NCBI RefSeq assembly: GCF_030815125.1
Contig: NZ_JAUSWH010000014.1
Coordinates: 62,001 to 126,000, forward strand
Origin: Allorhizobium paknamense
GTDB taxonomy: Bacteria; Pseudomonadota; Alphaproteobacteria; Rhizobiales; Rhizobiaceae
Direction: 5' to 3'
DNA length: 64,000 nucleotides
Made by a program: the position numbers and the translations under genes. The notes below the pieces were generated by a model. The model was not told where the DNA came from. It worked only from the letters and a program-made list of their open reading frames with translations, and ran no database searches. Shown in pieces: positions 53,959-63,231 of this stretch; the first letter of the stretch is position 1; each line of letters begins with the position of its first letter.

Positions 53959-54326
53959 TGTCAGCCTCCCCGACTGTCTGGATACCGTTCATAACTGTGA
54001 ATGAACAATGCTTGCGAAACTCTATAGGTTTTTTTGCGAATCATGCATTTCGAGCCTGTTTTACGCTTTTCACCCGGGTTTGCGACCGAATTTGGCCGAA
54101 AATTTCGGAAATTTTTGTCGAACAGAAGCCAAAACGCGTCAAAATTCCGAAAAAATCACGAAAATGGGTCAGCCCCCATGACGCTTTCGACAGCCGCCGC
54201 AAAGACTGATATGCAAGCTGTCAAGAGGGTGACATGATTATTTTAGAAAGAAGGATGCCGAACCGCGGCACGAACGTCCAGCAGCCGGCAACCCATTGAG
54301 AACCTGTCCAAGGGAAAGCATTGTCC
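53959..54326. other. 368-bp divergent intergenic region gdh / pdxY
   Basis: AT-rich compared with its surroundings. It contains a palindrome CCGAAAATTTCGG (54096-54108), related CCGAA-type words nearby, and a small hairpin TGCCG-AACCG-CGGCA (54256-54270). No gene or family A-F repeat is seen. Promoters for both flanking genes must be here, but none matches a consensus well enough to place. Confidence 0.5.
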
Positions 54327-55235
54327 ATGAGCACTGAAACGCGCGGCGGAGCCGTCATTTCCATTTCCAGCCATGTCATTCGCGGCTCCGTCGGCAACCG
54401 CGCCTCGGTCTTTGCGCTGGAAAGCCTCGGCTTTCCCGTCTGGTCGATGCCCACCGTCGTGCTGCCCTGGCATCCGGGGCACGGACGCTCGACGCGCATG
54501 GTCTTTCCCGACGATCTGTTCGAGAGTGCGGTGAACGATCTGATCGCGGCGCCCTGGGCGGGCGAAGTGAAGGCGGTGATGACCGGCTATTTCGGCGCTC
54601 CTGCCCAGCCAGCCGCCGTGGCCCGGCTGATCCGGCACCTGAAAGAGCGCAATCCGGACCTGATCTATCTCTGCGATCCGGTCATCGGCGATATGAGCGG
54701 CCTTTACGTGCCGGAGGCAACAGCCATTGCCATTCGCGATCACCTTCTGCCGCTTGCCAGCGTCGCCACGCCCAACCGGTTCGAATTCGCCTGGCTGACG
54801 GGAGAAACCTTTTCCGACAACAGCGCCATCATCAAGGCCGCCGCCAGGATCGGTCTGGATCGTCTGGTGGTGACCTCCGCCTTTCCGATGATGGCCAACA
54901 GCATCGGCAATCTGCTCATAGAAGGCAAGACAGCCGTGCTTGCCGAGCACCGCGCCGTGGACCGGGCGCCGAACGGGCTTGGCGATCTGTTTTCGGCGCT
55001 GTTTCTGGCGCATCTGATGGGCAAGCCGCAAGAGGAGGCGCTACGGCTTGCCAGTGCCAGCGTGTTCGAGATGCTGCAAAGGACGGTCAAGCGCCAGGGT
55101 GATGAATTGGCCCTGGAAAGCGAACGCGAAAGCCTGGTGGCACCTCTGGCCCCGGTCTCTCTCAGAAGGCTGGTGGTGCCGGGTCCACACCCCCGGGAAA
55201 GTCAGGAGATTGCCAAGCCTGCTGCATCGCGCTAA
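54327..55235 (+). CDS. pdxY: Pyridoxal kinase PdxY/PdxK
   Basis: A 302-residue ribokinase-fold kinase that phosphorylates pyridoxal to PLP in vitamin B6 salvage. Motifs: SSHVIRGSVGNRAS at the start, LCDPVIGDMSG, TPNRFEFAWLTG and the catalytic-Asp region NGLGDLFSALFLAHL near residue 219. AAGGGAAAG lies 8 bases before the ATG; the TTG two codons upstream is less likely. The C-terminal 30 residues are Pro/Arg-rich and variable. The carbonic anhydrase gene starts 8 bp after the stop, so they are cotranscribed. Confidence 0.92.
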   Translation: MSTETRGGAVISISSHVIRGSVGNRASVFALESLGFPVWSMPTVVLPWHPGHGRSTRMVFPDDLFESAVNDLIAAPWAGEVKAVMTGYFGAPAQPAAVARLIRHLKERNPDLIYLCDPVIGDMSGLYVPEATAIAIRDHLLPLASVATPNRFEFAWLTGETFSDNSAIIKAAARIGLDRLVVTSAFPMMANSIGNLLIEGKTAVLAEHRAVDRAPNGLGDLFSALFLAHLMGKPQEEALRLASASVFEMLQRTVKRQGDELALESERESLVAPLAPVSLRRLVVPGPHPRESQEIAKPAASR

Positions 55236-55243
55236 TTCAGGCC

Positions 55244-55885
55244 ATGCAAAATTTTCCAACCTCCCTTCTCACCGGTTATCGCAGCTTCATGACCGGCCGT
55301 TATGTCGATGAGCGGGACCGCTATCGCCATCTGGCCGAACAGGGACAGAAACCGCAGACCATGGTCGTCGCCTGTTGCGATTCGCGAGCGGCGCCGGAAA
55401 CGATTTTCGATTGCGGGCCGGGGGAGCTTTTCGTCCTGCGCAACGTGGCCAACATGGTGCCGCCCTATGAGCCCGACGGCCAGTATCACTCCACCTCCGC
55501 CGCCCTGGAATTTGCCGTCCAGAGCCTGAAGGTAGAAGACATCATCATCATGGGGCATGGCCGCTGCGGCGGTATCCGTGCCGCGCTCGATCCCAATGCC
55601 GAGCCGCTGGCCCCCGGCGATTTCATTGGCAAGTGGATGAACCTCGTGCGCCCCGCCGCCGAGCAGATCCAGAATGCATCCGTTCTGACCGATACCGAAC
55701 GCCAGACCGCCATGGAGCGGATCTCCATCCGCAATTCCATCGAAAATCTGAGAACCTTCCCCTATGTGCGGGCGCTGGAGGAAGAAGGAAAATTGAAGAT
55801 CCACGGCGCCTGGTTCGACATTTCCAACGGCGAATTGTGGATCATGGACCCGGAAAGCCTGGATTTCAGGCGGCTTGATCCGTGA
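55244..55885 (+). CDS. Beta-class carbonic anhydrase
   Basis: A 213-residue zinc enzyme that interconverts CO2 and bicarbonate. The zinc ligands Cys44, His105 and Cys108 (ACCDSRAAPE and GHGRCGG) and the Asp46-Arg48 dyad are present, and RNVAN is conserved. It supplies bicarbonate for carboxylases and growth in air. It follows pdxY by 8 bp. A mosaic of half B, D and C repeats follows the stop. Confidence 0.95.
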   Translation: MQNFPTSLLTGYRSFMTGRYVDERDRYRHLAEQGQKPQTMVVACCDSRAAPETIFDCGPGELFVLRNVANMVPPYEPDGQYHSTSAALEFAVQSLKVEDIIIMGHGRCGGIRAALDPNAEPLAPGDFIGKWMNLVRPAAEQIQNASVLTDTERQTAMERISIRNSIENLRTFPYVRALEEEGKLKIHGAWFDISNGELWIMDPESLDFRRLDP

Positions 55886-55890
55886 AATAT

Positions 55891-55935
55891 TGCATAATGC
55901 GACCCGAGTGAAACGAGGATCGATAAAATTATGCA
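55891..55935 (+). repeat. Half of a family B element (palindrome 1 only)
   Basis: GCATAATGCGACC, AGTGAAACGAGGATCG and ATAAAATTATGC match the first palindrome of B. The second palindrome is absent and an inverted CD element follows at once, so this is a chimera of two element families. Confidence 0.85.
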
Positions 55936-56043
55936 CTACAGCGCCGTGCGTTTTATGAAACGCACAAAGGACGCTGTAAGACTTTAAATCTGCTGCATAA
56001 TTTTATCCTTAAATCGATTCCGGTTTAAGGAATTATGCAGCAG
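55936..56043 (-). repeat. Family CD bipalindromic element, inverted copy
   Basis: D (55936-55979) then linker ACTTTAAATC then C (55990-56043), the inverse of the order at 21890 and 37433, as expected for one unit in reverse orientation. It ends 2 bp before the holA stop. Confidence 0.87.
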
Positions 56044-56045
56044 GA

Positions 56046-57083
56046 TTACCGGCTGCGGCGGGCTGATTGCAGCGTCACGGCCAGCAGCGTTTGCAGCGCA
56101 ATCGTGTCTTCGAGGCTTGCCTGCCTGCGGGTGGAGAGAATGGCGCCTTGCAGGCGTTTCATTTCCTGGGCGAGCGCCTCGGACGTCCAGACGCGCAGTG
56201 CCTTTTCGATCAGCGGCTTGCGCTTGAAATGAATGCTTCGCCCCAGGGTCTGCATGACCTGGGCCGGTTGCAGTTTCTTTTCCTCGGCCTCCAGGCGCAT
56301 CACGTCCAGTTGCTGGAACTGCCTGAGACAGGCCTGCAGAACAAGGAAAATCGGCGTCTTCGACGTGGTGATCTTCTGCACGGCATGCAGCAATTGATCG
56401 GCATTGCCCGAGAGAACCGCATCCACCGCCTCGTCGGTGGAGATGGCGCTGGCGTCGCCGATGATCGCCTCCACATGCGCCTCATCCACCACCGCCTCCT
56501 CCTGGCAATAGAGCAGCAGTTTGCTGATTTCATTGCGCGAGGCGCGGCGGTCGCCGCCGAGGCTTTCCAGGAGCAAGGCGCGCGCATCGGGCGTCAGTCG
56601 CTTGCCCGCTGCGGCAAATTCCGCATCGATCAGCGCATTCAGGGCCCGCGCATCGTCCTGATAGCAGGGGATGACGGCGACACTGCGCGCCTCGCCGGCC
56701 TTGCGGGTGGCGGAGGTCTTTTTCAGATCCCCGGCTTCGAGAATGAGATAGCTGCCCTCCGGGGGCGCTTCGGCAAGGATCTTCAGCCCGTCGGCCACGC
56801 CCTTCTCATTGGCGACACCCTTGACCCAGATGAGCTTTTCGCCACCGAACAGGCCGAAGGCATTCATCTCGTCCAGCAACCGCCCGGGATCGGACTGGAT
56901 GTCGTGGCTATCCAGCTTGATGACGGAAAAAGGATCGTTGAGATCGACGCCAGTGGCTTTGGCAATCAGCGCGGCGCGCTCGGACACCAGACCGACATCC
57001 GGACCGTAAATGAGAAACAGCCGGTAATGCCGGGCGGAGGATTTCAGGAATCCATCGAATTCATGGGACTTGATTTCGGACAT
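56046..57083 (-). CDS. holA: DNA polymerase III subunit delta
   Basis: A 345-residue clamp-loader subunit that opens the beta clamp. It has the usual three-domain layout with an AAA-like N-terminal region lacking a real P-loop (FLIYGPDVGLVSERA), the clamp-contact region (NAFGLFGGEKLIWVKG), and a helical collar domain at the C terminus. ATG at 57083; four residues further upstream are not needed. It follows lptE by 57 bp in the order leuS-lptE-holA, which is common in bacteria. Confidence 0.92.
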   Translation of the reverse strand: MSEIKSHEFDGFLKSSARHYRLFLIYGPDVGLVSERAALIAKATGVDLNDPFSVIKLDSHDIQSDPGRLLDEMNAFGLFGGEKLIWVKGVANEKGVADGLKILAEAPPEGSYLILEAGDLKKTSATRKAGEARSVAVIPCYQDDARALNALIDAEFAAAGKRLTPDARALLLESLGGDRRASRNEISKLLLYCQEEAVVDEAHVEAIIGDASAISTDEAVDAVLSGNADQLLHAVQKITTSKTPIFLVLQACLRQFQQLDVMRLEAEEKKLQPAQVMQTLGRSIHFKRKPLIEKALRVWTSEALAQEMKRLQGAILSTRRQASLEDTIALQTLLAVTLQSARRSR

Positions 57084-57140
57084 GCCGTGCCTCACCCATG
57101 GTGGCGGCCAGTTTTCGCAAAAATGGCCGCCGCTTCCGGC

Positions 57141-57659
57141 TTACTTTGAAAGGATGGCGGCAAGATCCGCCGTGATCAACTCGGCCAATTCCTGGGCGGC
57201 GCGGTTTTCGCCGTCACGCTTGGCGCGCAGCTTGGCGAATTCCTGCGAGGGGAAATCCACCAGCGCCACCGCCTGACGATGGGCGATGCGCAGGATGGAA
57301 CCATCCGAGGCCTTCTTCAGCGTGTAATCGGCGCTGACCACGACGCGACCGGCCGTCGCCTTGTCGGAGGTGCGGTCATAGAGCACGTCCTGCGTTTCGG
57401 CCTGGACGTTCAGGTCCACCAGATACTCCGGATGCGCCGGTTCGCCCTGGCCACCGGCCGCCAGGAAGATCAGGCGATTGCGGACTTCCTGACCGACGCG
57501 GTCCTTGGCGGCGGAAAAGGAAATCGAGGCGAGCATGCGGCGCGTGCCTTTGTCCTCGCTGTAGAGCGGGCGCACCTGGCATCCGGCGGCGACAGAGAGA
57601 AGGCCGAAAGATGCCAGCAGCATGGAGCGGCGGGTCAGGTTGGAGCGGTCAGACGACAA
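57141..57659 (-). CDS. lptE: LPS-assembly lipoprotein LptE
   Basis: A 172-residue outer-membrane lipoprotein that plugs LptD for LPS export. It has a lipobox SVAAGC (Cys27), then CQVRPLYS, and the length fits alphaproteobacterial LptE. The start is most likely the TTG at 57659, which overlaps the last 11 bases of leuS. The next in-frame ATG (57623) would leave only a short n-region before the signal core and is the alternative. Sequence conservation in this family is weak, so operon position (leuS-lptE-holA) is important evidence. Confidence 0.87.
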   Translation of the reverse strand: MSSDRSNLTRRSMLLASFGLLSVAAGCQVRPLYSEDKGTRRMLASISFSAAKDRVGQEVRNRLIFLAAGGQGEPAHPEYLVDLNVQAETQDVLYDRTSDKATAGRVVVSADYTLKKASDGSILRIAHRQAVALVDFPSQEFAKLRAKRDGENRAAQELAELITADLAAILSK

Positions 57660-60276
57660 TGTTCACAATCCTTTGCGGAACCACGATAATCTTCTTCGGA
57701 CTCTGGCCTTGCAGAATGGCCTGCACGGCCTCCAGACCCAGCACCGCTTCCTGCACGGTATTCTGATCCGCGTCGCGGCTGATTGTCAATTCCGCACGCT
57801 TCTTGCCATTGATCTGGATGGGAAGCGTCACGTCGTTTTCCGCCACCAGTTCCGGATCGAAGGCAGGCCAGGACGCCTTGGCGACGATGCCGTCCTTGCC
57901 GAGCGCTGCCCAGCATTCCTCCGCCAGATGCGGCGTCATCGGCGCGATGATCTGGATGAGGATTTCCGTGGCATCGCGAACGGCAGCGGTGAAGGCGGCA
58001 TCTGTCTTGCCGGCGGCAACCTGCGTCAGCGGATTGGCCAGGGCATTGACGAATTCATAGATGCGCGCCACGGCCTTGTTGAAGGCGAGCTTGTCGAGAT
58101 CGCCCTGCACGGCGGCCAACGTCTTGTGCGCGACCTGCGAAATCGCCCTGCCCTCACCTTCCCTGGCGGGAGCGGCGGCCACGGAGTTCAACGCCTCCGC
58201 TGCTTCCGACACCAGACGCCAGACGCGCTGGACGAAGCGATGCGCGCCTTCGACGCCCGCTTCCGACCAGATCACGTCACGGTCCGGCGGAGAGTCGGAC
58301 AATACGAAAAAGCGGGCGGTATCGGCGCCGTAGGAGCCGAGAATGTCATCGGGATCGACGACATTCTTCTTGGACTTGGACATCTTCTCGATGGAGCCGA
58401 TGGCCACTTCCTCGCCGGTGGTCAGCAGATAGGCCTTGCGGACCCCCTCCACTTCCTCGATGCGGATATCGGCAGGGGCAACCCATTGCGCCGTCAGCCC
58501 CTCGCCCAGACGATAGGTTTCATGCACCACCATGCCTTGAGTGAACAGGCCCTTGAAGGGCTCGCTCATGTTGACATGGCCGGTTTCACGCATGGCGCGG
58601 GTGAAGAAACGCGAATAGAGCAGGTGCAGGATCGCATGCTCGATACCGCCGATATACTGGTCCACCGGCAGCCAGCGATTGGCCACCGCCGGGTCCGTCG
58701 GGTTGTCTTCCCAGGGCGCGGTGAAGCGGGTGTAATACCAGCTGGAATCCACGAACGTATCCATGGTGTCCGTCTCACGACGGGCGGGCTTGCCGCAGCA
58801 GGGGCAGTTGACGTGCCGCCAGGTGGCATGGCGGTCCAGCGGGTTGCCGGGCACATCGAAGGTCACGTCATCCGGCAATTTCACCGGCAGGTCCTTCTTC
58901 GGCACCGGCACCACGCCGCAGACTTCGCAATGAATGACCGGGATGGGGCAGCCCCAATAGCGCTGGCGCGAAATGCCCCAGTCACGCAGGCGGAAGTTCA
59001 CCTTGCGCTCACCGACCGGCTCGTTGCCGAGGGTCATTGCCGTCAGCCTGTTCGCCACGGCCTCAAAGGCTTCCGTAGTGGTCATGCCATCGAGGAAGCG
59101 GGAATTGATCATCACGCCGTCGCCGTCATAGGCGGTATCGCCCACGGTGAAGCTTGCGGCATCGCCATCCTTCGGCATGACGACCGGCACCACCGGCAGA
59201 TCGTATTTGCGGGCGAAATCCAGGTCGCGCTGGTCGCCGGAGGGGCAGCCGAAGATCGCGCCCGTGCCGTAATCCATCAGCACGAAATTGGCGACATAGA
59301 CCGGCAGCTCCCAGGACGGGTCCAGCGGATGGCGAACCTTGATGCCGGTATCGATCCCCTTCTTCTCCGCGGTTTCGAGGGCGGCGAGCGAGGTTCCGGC
59401 ACGGCGGCATTCATCGCAGAACTCGGCGACAGCCTGATTGCCTTCGGAGACAGCCTTGGCCAGCGGATGATCGGCGGCAATCGCCAGGAAGGAGGCGCCA
59501 AACAGCGTATCGGGCCGGGTGGTATAGACCTTCACATCGGTAAAGCCCGCCGGGGCATGGCCCGCCACTTCCCAGCGCACGGTCAGCCCTTCCGAACGGC
59601 CGATCCAGTTCTTCTGCATCAGCCGCACTTTTTCCGGCCACTGGTCCAGCGTGTCCAGTGCGTCAAGCAGGTCCTGGGCAAAATCGGTGATCTTGAAGAA
59701 CCACTGCGTCAGTTCGCGCTGCTCCACCAGCGCGCCGGAGCGCCAGCCACGGCCATCGATGACCTGTTCATTGGCCAGCACCGTCTGGTCCACCGGGTCC
59801 CAGTTGACCTTGGACTGCTTGCGGTAGACGAGGCCCTTCTCCATCATGTCGATGAACAGCGCCTGCTGGCGGTGGTAATACTCAACGTCGCAGGTGGCAA
59901 ACTCCCGCGACCAGTCCAGCGACAGCCCCATGGACTTCAACTGGCTGCGCATGGTGGCAATGTTCTGGTAGGTCCAGTCCTTGGGGTGGACCTTGTTCTG
60001 CATGGCGGCATTTTCGGCGGGCATGCCGAAAGCATCCCAGCCCATGGGATGCAGAACATTATAGCCGCGGGCGCGTTTGTACCGGGCGACGACATCGCCC
60101 ATGGCGTAGTTGCGCACATGGCCCATGTGGATGCGCCCCGACGGGTAGGGGAACATCTCAAGCACGTAATATTTCTCGCGCGGATCGCTGTTATCGGTTT
60201 CGAAAACCTTGGCCTCGGCCCATTTTTCCTGCCAGCGAGGTTCCGCATCGCGCGGATTGTAACGTTCTGTGCTCAT
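57649..60276 (-). CDS. leuS: Leucyl-tRNA synthetase
   Basis: An 875-residue class Ia synthetase, full length. The HIGH-type motif is HMGH at 50-53 ([10 protein letters not shown]), followed by a CP1 editing domain in the middle ([12 protein letters not shown], the Thr-rich site, and later DGDGVMIN), zinc-like cysteines ([10 protein letters not shown]), and the KMSKS motif at 631-635. It charges tRNA-Leu. The ATG is divergent from the yggS-like gene. The end overlaps lptE. Confidence 0.98.
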   Translation of the reverse strand: MSTERYNPRDAEPRWQEKWAEAKVFETDNSDPREKYYVLEMFPYPSGRIHMGHVRNYAMGDVVARYKRARGYNVLHPMGWDAFGMPAENAAMQNKVHPKDWTYQNIATMRSQLKSMGLSLDWSREFATCDVEYYHRQQALFIDMMEKGLVYRKQSKVNWDPVDQTVLANEQVIDGRGWRSGALVEQRELTQWFFKITDFAQDLLDALDTLDQWPEKVRLMQKNWIGRSEGLTVRWEVAGHAPAGFTDVKVYTTRPDTLFGASFLAIAADHPLAKAVSEGNQAVAEFCDECRRAGTSLAALETAEKKGIDTGIKVRHPLDPSWELPVYVANFVLMDYGTGAIFGCPSGDQRDLDFARKYDLPVVPVVMPKDGDAASFTVGDTAYDGDGVMINSRFLDGMTTTEAFEAVANRLTAMTLGNEPVGERKVNFRLRDWGISRQRYWGCPIPVIHCEVCGVVPVPKKDLPVKLPDDVTFDVPGNPLDRHATWRHVNCPCCGKPARRETDTMDTFVDSSWYYTRFTAPWEDNPTDPAVANRWLPVDQYIGGIEHAILHLLYSRFFTRAMRETGHVNMSEPFKGLFTQGMVVHETYRLGEGLTAQWVAPADIRIEEVEGVRKAYLLTTGEEVAIGSIEKMSKSKKNVVDPDDILGSYGADTARFFVLSDSPPDRDVIWSEAGVEGAHRFVQRVWRLVSEAAEALNSVAAAPAREGEGRAISQVAHKTLAAVQGDLDKLAFNKAVARIYEFVNALANPLTQVAAGKTDAAFTAAVRDATEILIQIIAPMTPHLAEECWAALGKDGIVAKASWPAFDPELVAENDVTLPIQINGKKRAELTISRDADQNTVQEAVLGLEAVQAILQGQSPKKIIVVPQRIVNIVV

Positions 60277-60409
60277 GGGAATGCGTGTCCGGACTGCTTT
60301 ATCGATGAGGCTGGACCTTCACCATGAAAAGCAGGAAGCGTCAAGCTTTGCGGGGCTTGCCTTTTCATGTCGCTGCCGCAAAAAGGAAGCAAAAGGAACG
60401 GGTGTGACC

Positions 60410-61069
60410 ATGAGCATTGAAGAAAGACTGGACGAGGTAAAGGCAAAAATCCGGCTGGCGGAGGAGGAAGCAAACCGCGATCCCGGCTCCGTGGAGCTGG
60501 TGGCCGTGTCCAAGACCTTCGACGCGGACACCATTCGCCCTACCCTCGTCCATGGCCAGCGCGTCTTCGGCGAAAACCGCGTGCAGGAAGCGCAGGGCAA
60601 ATGGCCTGAGCTGAAAGCCGCGTTCGATGGCGTGGAACTGCATCTGATCGGCCCGCTGCAATCCAACAAGGCAGCCGATGCCGTGGCGCTTTTCGATGTG
60701 ATCGAGACGGTGGACCGCGAAAAGATTGCCCGGGCGCTTTCCGAGGAAATGCTGAAGCAGGGCCGGCATCCGAAGCTTTATGTGCAGGTCAACACCGGCA
60801 ACGAGCCGCAAAAGGCGGGCATCGCACCGGAAGAGACGGTGGCTTTCGTGGGCCTCTGCCGCAATGATCTCGGCCTTTCCATCGAAGGGCTGATGTGCAT
60901 TCCGCCGGTGGATGAAAATCCCGGCCCGCATTTTGCGCTGCTGGAAAAGCTGGCGCGGGAATGCGGCCTCGACAAACTCTCCATGGGCATGTCCGGCGAC
61001 TATGAAACGGCGGTGGCCTTCGGCGCGACCAGCGTGCGGGTGGGATCGGCGATTTTCGGCAGCCGCTGA
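60410..61069 (+). CDS. yggS: YggS-type pyridoxal-phosphate homeostasis protein
   Basis: A 219-residue PLP-binding protein with an alanine-racemase-like barrel and no known catalysis. It balances free PLP and amino acid pools. Motifs: VAVSKTF with PLP lysine Lys35, FGENRVQEAQGKW, LHLIGPLQSNK, VNTGNEPQKAG and MGMSGDYETA. AAAAGGAACGGG precedes the ATG at 60410. It is divergent from leuS; pdxY, another B6 gene, is 5 kb away. Confidence 0.95.
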   Translation: MSIEERLDEVKAKIRLAEEEANRDPGSVELVAVSKTFDADTIRPTLVHGQRVFGENRVQEAQGKWPELKAAFDGVELHLIGPLQSNKAADAVALFDVIETVDREKIARALSEEMLKQGRHPKLYVQVNTGNEPQKAGIAPEETVAFVGLCRNDLGLSIEGLMCIPPVDENPGPHFALLEKLARECGLDKLSMGMSGDYETAVAFGATSVRVGSAIFGSR

Positions 61070-61170
61070 CGGCTGTTGTTCCCGAGGCTCATTTTCAATG
61101 ACCCTTGGGAGAGGCCCCATGCTTTCGTCGGGCTTCTGATGTTCCGCGCACTCCGCTACCATTATCCTCA

Positions 61171-61229
61171 AGCATGTCGCGCAAAAGTGTGTAGCGGTTT
61201 TGCGATAACGACATGCGTTAAAACAAGAA
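61171..61229 (-). repeat. Family E palindrome alone (half of an FE element)
   Basis: AGCATGTCGCGCAAAAGTG to GCGATAACGACATGCGTT with the AAAACAAGAA linker is the E half of FE in reverse orientation, with no F half. It lies just upstream of prpE. Confidence 0.85.
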
Positions 61230-61260
61230 CCTAGAGGTGGAAGCGTGGTGGGAGGATCAT

Positions 61261-63189
61261 GTGGAGAGCCGTTATCATCAGACCTATCAGGCCTTTCAGG
61301 CCGATGCAGAGCAGTTTTGGGCCAATGAAGCCCGGCGCATAGACTGGTTCAAGGAGCCAGAGCAGGCCTTTGCGCCGGAGCTTGGCGTTTACGGACAGTG
61401 GTTTCAGGGCGGAGAAACCAATGCCTGCCACAATGCCATCGACCGCCACATCGCCGCCGGTCGCGGCGCGGAAACCGCAATCCTTTACGACAGCCCGGTG
61501 AGCGGCAGGAAGCAGCGCTTTACCTATGACGAGGCGCTGGCCGAGATTACCGCCATCGCCGCCGTGCTTCTCAGCCACGGTGTGAGCAAGGGAGACCGGA
61601 TCATCCTCTACATGCCGATGATCCCGCAGGCGGTGTTTTCCATGCTGGCCTGCGCGCGGATCGGGGCGGTGCATTCGGTGGTGTTCGGTGGCTTCGCCGC
61701 CAGCGAGCTCGCCACCCGTATCGATGATTCCAGGGCGAAGGCAGTGATTTCCGCCAGTTGCGGGCTGGAGCCGGGGCGGATCGTGCCCTATAAGCCGCTG
61801 CTCGACCAGGCCATCGATATGGCCAGCCATAAACCGGATGTGTGTTTCGTGCTGCAACGGGACGAACTGCATGCAGCGCTTCGCTACAGCCATGGCGATT
61901 GCGATCTGGGGCAGGCGATCGAGCATGAAAAGGCGCTGGGCACGGCAGTCCCCTGCACAGCGGTCGCGGCAACCAATCCGCTCTATATCCTCTACACCTC
62001 CGGTACGACCGGCCAGCCCAAAGGCGTGGTGCGCGATACCGGCGGCTATCTGGTGGCGCTGGCCTGGACCATGGAGGCACATTATGGCATGCGTCCCGGC
62101 GAGGTCTTCTGGACCGCCTCGGATATCGGCTGGGTGGTCGGGCATTCCTATATTGTCTATGGGCCGCTGATCGCCGGAAACACCACCATCATCTATGAGG
62201 GCAAGCCGGTGGGAACTCCGGATGCGGGTGCCTTCTGGCGCGTGGTCGAGGAGTATGACGTCAAGGCGCTGTTCACCGCCCCCACCGCCTTCCGCGCCAT
62301 TCGCCGGGAAGACCCGGAGGGAGAGTTCATCCGCACCCATAATCTTTCCGGGCTTCGCGCTCTGTTCCTCGCTGGCGAAAGAGCCGATCCGGAAACGTTG
62401 AAATGGGCGGAAAGACAGCTTGGCGTTCCGGTGATCGATCATTGGTGGCAGACGGAAACTGGCTGGGCGATTGCGGGCAATCCGCTGGGTCTCGGGGCGC
62501 TGCCCGTCAAGCACGGTTCGCCCTCGGTCCCGATGCCCGGCTACCGGCTGGAGGTGCTGGATGATGCAGGCCATGCCGTTGCAGCGGGGACGCTGGGCAA
62601 TCTGGTGGTAAAGCTGCCGCTGCCGCCCGGCTGCCTGGTCAGCTTCTGGAATGCCGACCAGCGGTTTCGCGATGCCTGTCTCAGCGAGTTTCCCGGCTAT
62701 TACAAGACCGCAGATGCGGGGCTGATCGATGAGGACGGCTATGTCTTCGTCATGGCGCGGACCGATGACATCATCAATTGCGCCGGGCACAGGCTTTCTA
62801 CCGGGGCCATGGAGGAAGTCTGCGCCATGCATCCCGATGTGGCGGAATGCGCGGTGATCGGCGTTGCCGATGCGCTGAAGGGACAAGTGCCCTGCGGCTT
62901 CGTGGTGCTGAAACGCAATGTCACGCGGGATGCGCAAATCCTGTCGCGGGAGATCATCCAGCTGGTGCGGGATGAAATCGGCCCGGTGGCGGCCTTCAAG
63001 ACGGTGATGGTGGTGGAACGCCTGCCCAAGACCCGGTCTGGCAAGATCCTGCGCGGCACCATGCAGAAAATTGCCGATGGCCTGCCGTGGAAAATGCCCG
63101 CCACCATAGACGATCCGGCTATCCTGGACGAGATCAGCCTTGTTCTCAGCCAGCACGGCCATGGAAACACCTGCCCCGCCGTGGCCTGA
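61261..63189 (+). CDS. prpE: Propionyl-CoA synthetase-like acyl-CoA synthetase
   Basis: A 642-residue AMP-forming acyl-CoA synthetase of the acetyl/propionyl group. It activates propionate, or another short acid, to the CoA ester. Motifs: the AMP-binding P-loop YTSGTTGQPKGVV, DHWWQTETGW, and the C-terminal lysine in LPKTRSGKILRGTM. SDIGWVVGHSYIVYGPL is typical of PrpE. The GTG at 61261 is chosen because GGAGG lies 5 bases upstream; the GTG at 61237 has no ribosome site and abuts a repeat. Acetate versus propionate preference cannot be decided from sequence. Confidence 0.88.
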   Translation: MESRYHQTYQAFQADAEQFWANEARRIDWFKEPEQAFAPELGVYGQWFQGGETNACHNAIDRHIAAGRGAETAILYDSPVSGRKQRFTYDEALAEITAIAAVLLSHGVSKGDRIILYMPMIPQAVFSMLACARIGAVHSVVFGGFAASELATRIDDSRAKAVISASCGLEPGRIVPYKPLLDQAIDMASHKPDVCFVLQRDELHAALRYSHGDCDLGQAIEHEKALGTAVPCTAVAATNPLYILYTSGTTGQPKGVVRDTGGYLVALAWTMEAHYGMRPGEVFWTASDIGWVVGHSYIVYGPLIAGNTTIIYEGKPVGTPDAGAFWRVVEEYDVKALFTAPTAFRAIRREDPEGEFIRTHNLSGLRALFLAGERADPETLKWAERQLGVPVIDHWWQTETGWAIAGNPLGLGALPVKHGSPSVPMPGYRLEVLDDAGHAVAAGTLGNLVVKLPLPPGCLVSFWNADQRFRDACLSEFPGYYKTADAGLIDEDGYVFVMARTDDIINCAGHRLSTGAMEEVCAMHPDVAECAVIGVADALKGQVPCGFVVLKRNVTRDAQILSREIIQLVRDEIGPVAAFKTVMVVERLPKTRSGKILRGTMQKIADGLPWKMPATIDDPAILDEISLVLSQHGHGNTCPAVA

Positions 63190-63195
63190 AGACGG

Positions 63196-63221
63196 TGGCG
63201 GCGGCTTTCAAGCCCCCGCCA
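63196..63221. terminator. GC-rich hairpin between convergent prpE and hydrolase genes
   Basis: TGGCGGCGGCTT (63196-63207) and AAGCCCCCGCCA (63210-63221) form a 12-bp stem with one mismatch and a two-base loop. There is no T-run, so termination is only suggested by its position between two stop codons. Confidence 0.4.
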
Positions 63222-63231
63222 CGTCCCGTGG

